Shown here one piece after another: positions 36,864-44,099 of a stretch of 64,000 nt of DNA. The stretch's first letter is position 1, and each line of letters begins with the position of its first letter. This stretch comes from Halioglobus sp. (GTDB lineage Bacteria; Pseudomonadota; Gammaproteobacteria; Pseudomonadales; Halieaceae), in NCBI GenBank assembly GCA_020443345.1, contig JAGRIH010000037.1, positions 117,767 to 181,766 of the forward strand, given 5' to 3'. The notes beneath the pieces are model-generated. The model was not told the origin of the DNA. It worked only from the letters and a program-made list of their open reading frames with translations, and made no database searches. A program made the position numbers and the translations under genes.

Positions 36864-39635
36864 TCAGATCGGGTTGAAAAAGAACTCCCCGGACTCGTGC
36901 CCGGCCAGGTGAATGGGCGCATACTGGGGCACCTGGGGCTGCGCCAGGGGCGACGACTGCGCGGCCATCGCGGTCAGGACCCGCGAGTACAGCGCATAGC
37001 CCTCCAGTACGCCCTCATTGCTGCGCAGGGCGTCCAGAAACGCTTTGGCAAACAGCGAGTGCCGTCCGCCGCCGCCATCGAGCACCGGCCCCAGACCACC
37101 GGAAGTGAGCGTAATCCGCGCCCGGGTTGCAGCCATGACCTGCATCCACTGCGCGCGCACCTCATCGGGCACGTCGGTCTGTATCCGCGCGATGGGCGTC
37201 TGCGTCAGGGTCCCGGCGTAACAGGAATCGGCGACCACCAGAATATGCTTGGCCGGTATCACGTTCAGGATATCGGTGATGGCCTTGTTGGAGATCCAGT
37301 TGATGTTGTTGTCGCGCTCCGCGTCCACCGGCAGCCAGTAACCCACCTCTCCACTTTCGTCGAGCTTGCCGTGCCCGGCGTAGTAGATTAGCAGGTTGTC
37401 GTTTGCATCCAGCGTCTGGCGCAACTCGTTCAGGGCCGCCAGGATGGCGTAGCGGTCGGCATTCAGCAGCAGCTTCGTTTTGAAGTGGTACTTCTTGCGC
37501 AGGATTTCCTCCGTATCCCGGGCATCGTTGACCGCGGTGATCAGCGTGGAAAAATCGTGGTAGTCATTGTTGCCGATCACCAGAGCGTGGTAGTCACCCA
37601 GCGGCGTGGACGGCGTCTCGACCCTGCTGAAACGCGATCTGGCCGGAATCGGTTTGCCGGCTGCACCGGCCCGCTCCGCGGTGTCGTTGACAAAGGAGAA
37701 AGACACCGCGGCCCGGCGCCCCTCGTTGTCGATCAACACGACTTCCACCGGTGTCGGGTCCCGCGTGAGTGGCACGCTGGAGCGAAACAGGTTGTTCTCG
37801 GTGAGCTGCGGCGCCGCGCCGTTGACGCTCAATGAGAGCAGGCCGGCCGGCGCGAAAACCTTGCCGATGACCTGCCGCTCTCCGGCAAAGGTACGCAGGC
37901 CCACGGTGGCCTGGCTGCGCACCAGTACCACGGGTGGCTCGATGATCTCGATTGCCGGCCCGTCGCTTGCAGCCGCGGCAGTTTGCGCTGTCGCGGCGCC
38001 GGTACCCGCGCCGCCGCGGGCGGCGAGCTGCAGGCGGTAAGAGCCCGCTTCCTGCGCCAGGCTCGCAACCTGCTGTCGCTCGGACTCGACCAGCTCGCGC
38101 TGCGCTGCGAGCTGCGCCGTGAGCTGCTGAATTTCCTCCTGCTGTGCGCTGAGTTCCTGCTGGTGCGCCTGCGCCTGCTGCGCCAGCGTCTCCTCGCTGC
38201 CGGAGCGCTGCATCTGCATGGCCGCCTGAGACAGCAGCAGTTGGTGACGCACACTCTCCAGTTCCTGTTCCCGGTCGCGCAACAGTGTATCGAGACTGGT
38301 TCGCTCCTGCTGGTAACGGCTCTCGGCCGATGCCAGCCGCGCCGTGGTTTGATCCAGCGCCGCCAGCGTTTCCGACAGTTGCCGCTGCCGCTGCAGGTTG
38401 TCCGATTCCACCGCAGCCAGCCTGGCCTTCTCATCGGCGAGGGCCCTGTTTTTCTCCTCCACTTCGCGCTGTAACGCGGCGAGCTCGGGACCGACCGTGC
38501 TGTCCCGCAACTGCCGCTGCGCCAGGTTCTCGCTGAGCGCGGCCACCTCCCGCTCCGCGCGGCTCACCTCGAGCCGCGACCGGGTCAGTTGCTGTTCGAG
38601 TTGCCCGATCTGCTGGCGGTACTGATTTCTGGTCCGCTCGTTGTCTGTCAGTTGCTCCACCAGCGCCCGCTGGCTGCCGGACAATTCGCTGTTTTGTCGC
38701 CGCAACTGCGCCAACTGCGATTCCAGCTCGCGCTGGTAGCTTTGCATTTCCCGGACAGCGGCCACCTGTTCCGGCCCGGCGGTGGAGGCCTGCGGGCTCG
38801 GCGCCGCGCCGCCGGCTCGCTCCCGGGCAGCCCTGGCCGTTTCGAGTTTTGCCTGCAGGGCCGCCAGTTGCTCCTCGGCCGCGTTCAGGCTGGCAGCGCG
38901 CTGCTCGAGTTCGCCGTTGACCCGGTCCAGTTGGCGGCGCAGTCGGTCGGCGCGCTGGCGCTGCGTCAGCAAGTCGCGCTGGGCGGTTTCGTAGGTCTGG
39001 CGCGGGACGTAGTCAGTGCTGAGCGTAGAGGCGTAGAGCAGGTGATCGGCGCCCAGTCCGGACGCGCTGCGGTAGAGATTCAAGGCCTTTTGCTTGTCCT
39101 GCGGGACGCCCAGACCCTTCTCATAGAGGTGTCCCAGATTGATCTGCGCGCGGGAAAAACCCTGTCTGGCCGCCTGCCCATACCAGTGCACGGCCAGCTC
39201 GTAGTCGCGCTCCAGCCCGAGCCCTTTCTCATAGATTTCGCCGACGTAGGTCTGGGCGGCGGCGTCGCCCGTCTGCGCCAGGGGCAGCCAGATACGCAGC
39301 GCCGAACTGTAGTCCGCCCGGTCATAGGCGACGTATTCGCCGCCGCGGATCTCGCAGTCGCTCTGTGCGGTCTTGATCGGCCGGCGCTGGGTCAGGTAGG
39401 TAAAGTTACCGCCCAGTTGGCGCAACTGCCCCGGGAGCAGGCAGTCGACGATGAAAAACTCCTCCGCAGAGCCGCCATGATCGGCACCTGGCGCTGCGGT
39501 GGTTGCGGCCTTGCCGGCGTCTGTGGTGCTGCAGCCGGCCACCAGTGCGACCAGCCAAAATACCGCGACCAGGCCGACCCATTTGCGGGCGACACTCGCC
39601 GGAAAACGGCTTGCGACGGTACTCGGTTTTCGCAT
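36864..39635 (-). CDS. Caspase-fold (C14) lipoprotein with Sel1 repeats and long coiled coil
   Basis: 923 residues from ATG 39635 (GAGG upstream), with lipobox LVALVAGCSTT (Cys about 35). Next come Sel1 repeats (AAAQTYVGEIYEKGLGLERDYELAVHWY, then RAQINLGHLYEKGLGVPQDKQKAL). A coiled coil of about 350 residues follows, then a small beta domain (IEIIEPPVVLV...). The C-terminal caspase p20-like domain has the His in IYYAGHGKLDESG and the Cys in VVADSCYAGTL. Active-site residues are intact. It is predicted as an outer-membrane or periplasmic-face lipoprotein. It lies upstream of the kinase gene on the same strand and is a possible operon partner. Substrate unknown. Confidence 0.88.
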   Translation of the reverse strand: MRKPSTVASRFPASVARKWVGLVAVFWLVALVAGCSTTDAGKAATTAAPGADHGGSAEEFFIVDCLLPGQLRQLGGNFTYLTQRRPIKTAQSDCEIRGGEYVAYDRADYSSALRIWLPLAQTGDAAAQTYVGEIYEKGLGLERDYELAVHWYGQAARQGFSRAQINLGHLYEKGLGVPQDKQKALNLYRSASGLGADHLLYASTLSTDYVPRQTYETAQRDLLTQRQRADRLRRQLDRVNGELEQRAASLNAAEEQLAALQAKLETARAARERAGGAAPSPQASTAGPEQVAAVREMQSYQRELESQLAQLRRQNSELSGSQRALVEQLTDNERTRNQYRQQIGQLEQQLTRSRLEVSRAEREVAALSENLAQRQLRDSTVGPELAALQREVEEKNRALADEKARLAAVESDNLQRQRQLSETLAALDQTTARLASAESRYQQERTSLDTLLRDREQELESVRHQLLLSQAAMQMQRSGSEETLAQQAQAHQQELSAQQEEIQQLTAQLAAQRELVESERQQVASLAQEAGSYRLQLAARGGAGTGAATAQTAAAASDGPAIEIIEPPVVLVRSQATVGLRTFAGERQVIGKVFAPAGLLSLSVNGAAPQLTENNLFRSSVPLTRDPTPVEVVLIDNEGRRAAVSFSFVNDTAERAGAAGKPIPARSRFSRVETPSTPLGDYHALVIGNNDYHDFSTLITAVNDARDTEEILRKKYHFKTKLLLNADRYAILAALNELRQTLDANDNLLIYYAGHGKLDESGEVGYWLPVDAERDNNINWISNKAITDILNVIPAKHILVVADSCYAGTLTQTPIARIQTDVPDEVRAQWMQVMAATRARITLTSGGLGPVLDGGGGRHSLFAKAFLDALRSNEGVLEGYALYSRVLTAMAAQSSPLAQPQVPQYAPIHLAGHESGEFFFNPI

Positions 39636-39833
39636 CACGCTCGGCCTCGCCACTGTTCGAGCACTATTGTCAGAATAGTCCAAGCCACCCGCAGCCACAA
39701 CAACCGGCGCAGGTAGCCCCGGCGCAATCGCGCCACGGTGTCGTCTGCAGCCGAGCGCAGCGTGCGCAAGTGCACCGCGGCGGTACCGACCCGGGCGAGC
39801 GGGCGCTGGGCAGAGCGGCGACATCGCGTCCAC

Positions 39834-40019
39834 TCAAGCGCAGTCGCGCTGCAGGTAGTCGCTGATGCTGGCGCAAGTATAGAGTCGCTCGCCGGCCTCA
39901 TCGCTGCCCACCGCCCAATCCGAGGGGCAGTTTTCCGCGCGGCGCAGGGCGGTATCTCGAATATAGCCGCAGCCGCTGTCGGTAAAGTCATCGCTGTATC
40001 TTTCCGCTGTGTATGTCAT
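39834..40019 (-). CDS. 61-residue cysteine-containing peptide behind a sigma-54 promoter
   Basis: The ATG at 40019 has GAGGG ten bases upstream. The peptide is acidic to neutral and has four cysteines (about residues 17, 31, 49 and 60). There is no membrane segment and no obvious GG leader. A near-consensus sigma-54 promoter, of the same type as those of the double-glycine peptides, lies about 70 bases upstream (40088-40105). That promoter is the main reason to accept this small gene. The caspase-fold lipoprotein gene follows after 198 bases and could be co-transcribed. No family recognised. Confidence 0.6.
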   Translation of the reverse strand: MTYTAERYSDDFTDSGCGYIRDTALRRAENCPSDWAVGSDEAGERLYTCASISDYLQRDCA

Positions 40020-40087
40020 GCTGGAACCCTCGGCTCAGGTTGGGGACTTGCGCACCGTGTTGTACACGAAGCCTGCTAAGGTGGACT

Positions 40088-40105
40088 TTGCAGGGCGCGT
40101 GCCAA
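40088..40105 (-). promoter_or_regulatory. Sigma-54 (-24/-12) promoter of the Cys-peptide gene
   Basis: On the minus strand TTGGCACGCGCCCTGCAA fits TGGCACG-N4-TTGCA, with the -24 GG at 40103-40102 and the -12 GC at 40091-40090. The spacing between the invariant GG and GC is exact. The expected start of transcription is about 40078, some 60 bases before the ATG at 40019. The same layout occurs at two peptide cassettes. Confidence 0.8.
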
Positions 40106-40126
40106 CTGCGCAAAAATGCGAGAGCG

Positions 40127-40157
40127 CCTTATATCTTGCTGATTGATAACGTTTTTA
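40127..40157 (-). promoter_or_regulatory. AT-rich IHF-like element upstream of the sigma-54 promoter
   Basis: The minus strand contains TTATCAATCAGCAAGATATA, 25-50 bases upstream of the -24 element. It resembles the IHF consensus (WATCAA-N4-TTR, one mismatch). Similar AT-rich elements with CAAT and AGATA occupy the same place at the other two minus-strand sigma-54 promoters (43801 and 56050). Confidence 0.5.
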
Positions 40158-40247
40158 TTTTTTTTCCAGCCCTTTTCCTTCGCATGAACCGGCGCGACAG
40201 GAAAATACTGTTGGACCGCAACGCACAATTTTTGGGGAAACTGTTTG

Positions 40248-41117
40248 ATGGCATCCATCACTCGATGGCACCGCGCCCGCAATGCCTCGCCTGATTTGCC
40301 CCGCCGCGACCGCGCGGCGCGCCGCCGGCGCCACCTGGCCGGCCTCGCGCTGTCACTGACCCTGGTCACCGGCTGTGCCGGCAACCGGGTGACGGCACTG
40401 GTGGAGCGCCATGAACTGACACCGGCAACGGTCCTCGGCGGACCATTCCGACACCAGTTGTTCCTGAATCGACACCCCGGACAGGTGCTGCACGTCTACC
40501 TCGAGGGCGACGGCAAAGCCTGGGTGAATGCGCACAGCATTGCGCGCGACCCGACGCCCGACCGGCCCCTGATGCTGGAACTGCTGACCCTCGACCCCGC
40601 CCCTGCAATCTATCTGGGGCGCCCCTGCTATTACCGCACCGGCGACGCCCGGTGCGGCCCCCAGTGGTGGACCGACCGCCGTTATTCTGAAGCGGTGGTG
40701 GCCAGCCTCGATCGGGTCATCGATCGGTTCGCGCGCGACTACCGCGCCATCGCCCTGTTCGGCCACAGTGGCGGCGGCACACTCGCCATGCTGCTGGCGG
40801 CGCGCCGCACGGATGTGCGCGCGGTGGTTACCCTGGCCGGCAACCTGGATATCGACGCCTGGGCGGCGCTGCACGGTTACACGCCGCTGCGCGGCTCACT
40901 GAACCCCCGCCGACAGGCGCCGCTGTCTCCGGCAATACACCAGGCACACTACATCGGCACCGCGGACCGGGTCATCACCGCGGCTCTGCTCAGACAGGCC
41001 CTGGGACCACAACAACGCGACACGCTGCGAGTGGTGCCCGGTTACGACCACGCCTGTTGCTGGCGCGACATCTGGCCGGCTGTCCTGTCCGGTATGGACG
41101 CCGGCCCAGCGCCGTGA
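40248..41117 (+). CDS. Alpha/beta-hydrolase-like lipoprotein
   Basis: 289 residues from ATG 40248 (GGGGAAA upstream). A basic N-terminus is followed by a lipoprotein-like signal (LAGLALSLTLVTGCAG, Cys about 43). The nucleophile elbow is IALFGHSGGGTLAMLLA (GHSGG). The catalytic acid may be in YIGTADRVI and the His in VVPGYDHACCW. Probably an envelope esterase or lipase; the substrate is unknown. It diverges from the sigma-54-driven Cys-peptide gene, so their regulatory regions are shared. No family name can be assigned with certainty. Confidence 0.75.
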   Translation: MASITRWHRARNASPDLPRRDRAARRRRHLAGLALSLTLVTGCAGNRVTALVERHELTPATVLGGPFRHQLFLNRHPGQVLHVYLEGDGKAWVNAHSIARDPTPDRPLMLELLTLDPAPAIYLGRPCYYRTGDARCGPQWWTDRRYSEAVVASLDRVIDRFARDYRAIALFGHSGGGTLAMLLAARRTDVRAVVTLAGNLDIDAWAALHGYTPLRGSLNPRRQAPLSPAIHQAHYIGTADRVITAALLRQALGPQQRDTLRVVPGYDHACCWRDIWPAVLSGMDAGPAP

Positions 41118-41285
41118 GCGAGACCGGTGTCGCAGCGGTGTTTTTCAAGCCCCAAAAAATGGGTATAGCATTTATGGACTATACTCACGTTGGCCATCAC
41201 GGCACTGCGGTGTCAAGCCAGGACATCGAACAACGGCCCTAAGGATTTTTTAGCCAGCTTTTTTGTTTGTCATAGGGAGAAACCG

Positions 41286-42671
41286 ATGAACGCAAACCAC
41301 CTGTCAAAACCGGGTCCGGCTGCCGGCGCCACAGTGTGCCTGCTGCCCCTGCTTCTATGCCTGTCGGCCGGCGCCGTGGCACAGACCCTCAACCCGGCGG
41401 AACAGTTTCAGGGTATTGTCGACAGCGACGCCACGGGGCCCAATTCATCGGCCTCCGGGCAGGCCATTCTGGACACCTGTGTAACCGGCGCCAACGGGGC
41501 CAGCCAGGCGGCGAACAACAACCGTTTCCAGGATGACTGCAACCTGCTGGTCGGCGGCTCGGTGGCGGATCCGGCAGGGGTTACGGCGGCCCTCAACAGT
41601 CTGGCGGCGGACCAGATTTCCGCGCAAAATGCGGTCTCGGTGCGTCGCAATGACGCCAATCTGTCCATTATCACGCAGCGCATGCAACTGCTGCGGCTGA
41701 CTGGCGGCATGTCTTCATTTGCAGAGAGTGAACTCATTGCCGACAACCGGCTGTTTGCCGACATGACCGGCGGTGGCGCCAGTGCCGACGCCATGCAAAG
41801 CCGCCTCGGCGCTTTCATCAATGCCCGCTACATCACCGGCGACCAGGACGACAACCGGGTGCAGGACGGCTATGACTTCGACGGCTGGGGGGCGCTGCTC
41901 GGTATGGATTATCGCTTCACGGACAACCTCGTCGCCGGCCTGGCCCTGAACTACTCCGACGGCGAGGTCGACTACGACCGGCGGGCCGGCAAACTGGACA
42001 CCCAGACCTGGGGGGCGACCGCCTACGGTACCTACTACCTCGAGGACGGGTGGTTTTTCGAGGGCTCGGCGGGGTACAGCCGGGTGGATTACGATATGAC
42101 CCGCCATATCGTCTACTCGATTGCCGGCAATGCGGCAAACCAGGCCATGACGTCCAGCCCCGAGGGCGACCTGGTCACGCTCAGTGTCGGCGGCGGTTAT
42201 GTCCACAACAGCGAGGCCTGGTCGATCACGCCCTCCCTGCGCCTGGACTACGTGGAAAACGATGTCGATGGCTACAGCGAAAGGTCCACAGACCTGCAGC
42301 AGACCGGCGGCGCCATGGCGCTGGCGGTCGGCTCGATAACCTACGAGTCCTTTACCTCCAACCTGGGCGTGCAGTTGGCCAATGCAATCAGCACCGCCAG
42401 CGGCGTGATCATTCCGCAGGCGAGTGCGACGTGGGTACACGAGTTCGAGGACGGGGGCGAAACCATCAGGGCCCGCTACCGCGACGACATCAACCAGACC
42501 GGTTTTCTGATCGCCACGACCGATCTGGACAGTGACTATTTCGATCTGGCCCTGGGGGTGTCGGGCCAGTTCCAGGGCGGGCGTTCCGCCTTCATCTCCT
42601 ACCGCACGATAGTCGGCTACGACGGCCTGAGCTATTCTCTGATCGAGGCGGGCCTCAGATTCGAGTTGTAG
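41286..42671 (+). CDS. Autotransporter-type outer-membrane beta-barrel protein with short N-terminal part
   Basis: 461 residues; ATG 41286 follows GGGAGA. The signal peptide ends AGAVAQ before TLNPAEQF. About 140 residues rich in Asn, Ala and Ser follow, with two cysteines (LDTCVTGANG and FQDDCNLLVG). The C-terminal 280 residues are alternating amphipathic strands (WGALLGMDYRFTDNLVAGLALNYSDGEVDYD, VTLSVGGGYVHN) and end in the aromatic-type signature LIEAGLRFEL, typical of autotransporter barrels. The passenger is too short for a classical autotransporter. It adjoins the peptide cassette, tail to tail, and may be a surface partner of the exported peptides (inference). Confidence 0.82.
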   Translation: MNANHLSKPGPAAGATVCLLPLLLCLSAGAVAQTLNPAEQFQGIVDSDATGPNSSASGQAILDTCVTGANGASQAANNNRFQDDCNLLVGGSVADPAGVTAALNSLAADQISAQNAVSVRRNDANLSIITQRMQLLRLTGGMSSFAESELIADNRLFADMTGGGASADAMQSRLGAFINARYITGDQDDNRVQDGYDFDGWGALLGMDYRFTDNLVAGLALNYSDGEVDYDRRAGKLDTQTWGATAYGTYYLEDGWFFEGSAGYSRVDYDMTRHIVYSIAGNAANQAMTSSPEGDLVTLSVGGGYVHNSEAWSITPSLRLDYVENDVDGYSERSTDLQQTGGAMALAVGSITYESFTSNLGVQLANAISTASGVIIPQASATWVHEFEDGGETIRARYRDDINQTGFLIATTDLDSDYFDLALGVSGQFQGGRSAFISYRTIVGYDGLSYSLIEAGLRFEL

Positions 42672-42678
42672 AGCAAGT

Positions 42679-42717
42679 CCGCCGCCGCGCCGATCCCGCG
42701 ATGCGATCGGCGGCGGG
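42679..42717. terminator. GC-rich inverted repeat between convergent genes (possible terminator)
   Basis: CCGCCGCCGCGCCGAT pairs with ATCGGCGGCGG across a short loop just after the barrel gene, immediately before the stop of the convergent GG-leader peptide. No T-run follows, so factor-independent termination is uncertain. Confidence 0.4.
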
Positions 42718-42720
42718 CGC

Positions 42721-42915
42721 TTATACCGCTGCGTGGCGCGCCGGTTGTCGGCGGCGCGCCGGATCGAACAGGCGCAGCGCTGTCGGGGCCTGCTGTTGCC
42801 GCTGCAACTGCTGCAGTCCCGCCCGCGCCGTGCGCGCACCACCGAGGATGGCGCTCATCGCCGCCCGGTCCAGTTCGACACTGTCGGACAAATCCTGAAT
42901 CGTAATCTTGCTCAT
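42721..42915 (-). CDS. Double-glycine-leader peptide 1 (basic, 64 residues)
   Basis: ATG 42915 follows GGGGGAGAG. The N-terminus MSKITIQDLSDSVELDR then AAMSAILGG is a classical GG leader of the ITDL...ELD...M-x-x-[VI]-x-GG type shared with four neighbours. Cleavage after Gly-Gly would release a 38-residue peptide starting ARTARAGLQQLQRQQQ, strongly basic and glutamine-rich. It differs from the larger Asn-rich cargo proteins. Third gene of the minus-strand cassette, 122 bases after peptide 2 and separated from it by a perfect hairpin. Likely cargo of the C39 ABC exporter at 45698. It could be an antimicrobial or signal peptide (inference). Confidence 0.75.
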   Translation of the reverse strand: MSKITIQDLSDSVELDRAAMSAILGGARTARAGLQQLQRQQQAPTALRLFDPARRRQPARHAAV

Positions 42916-42983
42916 GGCACTCTCCCCCTGCTGCACTGGCACTCGCAGCAAAGTCTAGCATTTAAAACACCCATCACAATACA

Positions 42984-43020
42984 GCGATGAGAGCGGGGTC
43001 ACACACCCCGCTCTCATCGC
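42984..43020. other. Perfect 16-bp inverted repeat between peptide genes
   Basis: GCGATGAGAGCGGGGT (42984-42999) and its exact complement ACCCCGCTCTCATCGC (43005-43020) enclose a 5-base loop. No T-run follows directly in the minus-strand direction. It could act as a transcription attenuator, an mRNA 3'-end stabiliser or a processing site between peptide 2 and peptide 1. Confidence 0.85.
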
Positions 43021-43037
43021 GCAACCGGCACCTGGTT

Positions 43038-43334
43038 CTAGCCGACGGCAACGTTGCCGACGCCAGCCACATACAGATCATTGTACTGGCTCTGGTTCTG
43101 CTCGACCGGCGCGTAGGCAAGGCCGTTGCCGCCAGTGATGGTCTGGTTGTTGGTCACCGTACCGAGATTGCCCTGGGCGAACTCAAAGCCGAATGTCTGC
43201 TGCACATCGGCCACCTTGTTCACGAAGTCGGTGGAAAAATCGATCATGGCAAAGGGGTCCATACCGCCGCGAACCCCGGCCATATCCCGGGAATCCAGCT
43301 CTTTGCTGGCAGTCAAATCAGTAATTTTCAACAT
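43038..43334 (-). CDS. Double-glycine-leader protein 2, MDPFA subfamily
   Basis: 98 residues; ATG 43334 follows CGAGGAACG. The leader is MLKITDLTASKELDSRDMAG then VRGG, with cleavage expected before MDPFAMIDFST. The mature part has blocks conserved in three paralogues of the window: IDFST-x3-NKVADV, FGF-x-FAQGN, GTVTNNQTITGGNGLAYAPV and Q-x-QSQYND. The mature part has no Cys and is Asn/Gln/Gly-rich. It is highly similar to the protein at 55646 in the second cassette and lies 49 bases after protein 3 in the same transcript. Predicted to be processed and exported by the C39 ABC transporter; function unknown, possibly a surface or matrix protein. Confidence 0.85.
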   Translation of the reverse strand: MLKITDLTASKELDSRDMAGVRGGMDPFAMIDFSTDFVNKVADVQQTFGFEFAQGNLGTVTNNQTITGGNGLAYAPVEQNQSQYNDLYVAGVGNVAVG

Positions 43335-43383
43335 GGTAACGTTCCTCGAAGTCGGGTTTTTCGTTGATGATCAGGGGTTGCGA

Positions 43384-43692
43384 TCAAGATAAAAAGGTCC
43401 GGCCGATATCGGACAGTGCCAGGGCGTTGCTCTGGGTCTGAGTCTGGTGGACCGGGGCGAAGACGATACCGTTGCCGCCGACAATCGTCTGGTTGTTGGT
43501 CACTGCCCCGGAGTTGCTCTGCACCAGGCTGAAGCCAAACGCCTGGTCGACATCGGCCACCTTGTTGTGGAGCGAGGTGGAGAAGTCAATCAGTGCGCCC
43601 AGCCTTTCCAGTTCCGTGACGCCACCGCTGACGCCGGCCATGGCCACGCTGTCCAGCTCCCTGCTCGTGTTTAGATCGGTAATGTTCAACAT
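43384..43692 (-). CDS. Double-glycine-leader protein 3, TELxRL subfamily
   Basis: 102 residues; ATG 43692 follows GAGAGGAA. The leader is MLNITDLNTSRELDSVAMAG then VSGG, before VTELERLGALIDFST. The mature part shares NKVADV, FGFSLVQ, GAVTNNQTIVGGNGIVFAPV and the Q-rich tail with its paralogues. Its extra TELERLGAL segment matches only the protein at 55252, so the two form a second subfamily. First gene of the cassette, preceded by the sigma-54 promoter at 43762-43779. Exported cargo, function unknown. Confidence 0.85.
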   Translation of the reverse strand: MLNITDLNTSRELDSVAMAGVSGGVTELERLGALIDFSTSLHNKVADVDQAFGFSLVQSNSGAVTNNQTIVGGNGIVFAPVHQTQTQSNALALSDIGRTFLS

Positions 43693-43761
43693 TGTCGGTT
43701 CCTCTCGGTTTCATTGTCGGGTGGTGAAGCAATGAACGCCTCAACGCTCACAGCCTGACCT

Positions 43762-43779
43762 TTGCAGCGGCCGTGCCAA
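43762..43779 (-). promoter_or_regulatory. Sigma-54 (-24/-12) promoter of the left peptide cassette
   Basis: The minus strand reads TTGGCACGGCCGCTGCAA, fitting TGGCACG-N4-TTGCA with GG at 43777-43776 and GC at 43765-43764 (exact spacing). Transcription would start near 43752, about 60 bases before the ATG at 43692. Confidence 0.83.
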
Positions 43780-43800
43780 CTTCGGCAAAAAACTGCGCGA

Positions 43801-43821
43801 TTTTTATATCTCATTGTTTTT
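43801..43821 (-). promoter_or_regulatory. AT-rich IHF-like element
   Basis: The minus strand has AAACAATGAGATATAAAAA, 24-43 bases upstream of the -24 element. The core AAACAATRAGATA is identical to that upstream of the right cassette promoter. It is placed where IHF normally bends DNA at sigma-54 promoters. Confidence 0.5.
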
Positions 43822-43868
43822 AAAGTATTTTTTTATTTTTCCCGGCAGGGCCCGCGCGCGTACAGAAA

Positions 43869-44003
43869 GGCCTCGGCACGTCCGGCTGATTGATCCCAAC
43901 CAACACCGAGGCCCCGGTTGTTGGGCCCGATACAACTGCTTTGGCCCCGATCACCGGTGCAGCGCAGCACCCGGCGGGGCCGCAGCGGCCTGGATATCAG
44001 GCC
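43869..44003. promoter_or_regulatory. Inverted repeats in the divergent regulatory region (candidate activator sites)
   Basis: Between the two divergent sigma-54 promoters, GGCCTCGG (43869-43876) pairs with CCGAGGCC (43916-43923). GGCCTG and CAGGCC (43987-43992, 43998-44003) flank GATAT to form a 17-bp palindrome. They are placed 30-170 bases upstream of the plus-strand promoter, suitable for upstream activating sequences. The binding protein is not shown. Confidence 0.4.
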
Positions 44004-44034
44004 CCTGGCGCCGGGCGGGGCTGCGCGCCGACTA

Positions 44035-44050
44035 TGGCACATTATGTGCA
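44035..44050 (+). promoter_or_regulatory. Sigma-54 (-24/-12) promoter of the GG-leader protein at 44100
   Basis: TGGCACATTATGTGCA matches TGGCACR-N4-TTGCA at all but one position, with GG at 44036-44037 and GC at 44048-44049 (exact spacing). Transcription would start near 44061, about 40 bases before ATG 44100. Confidence 0.83.
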
Positions 44051-44099
44051 TTCAACCTGGAGACGCGTGTTTCATTTTTCATGTCAAGGGAGCAATACC

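Noticed and set aside
31643..39635. Type VI secretion accessory cluster
   Set aside because: FHA, PP2C and Hanks kinase genes occur in T6SS clusters, but no tssB/C, hcp, vgrG, tssM or clpV-like gene is visible.
43890..44099. Longer N-terminus for the GG-leader protein at 44100
   Set aside because: It would cross the divergent regulatory region and sigma-54 promoter. AAGGGAG directly before ATG 44100 and the leader motif fix the start.
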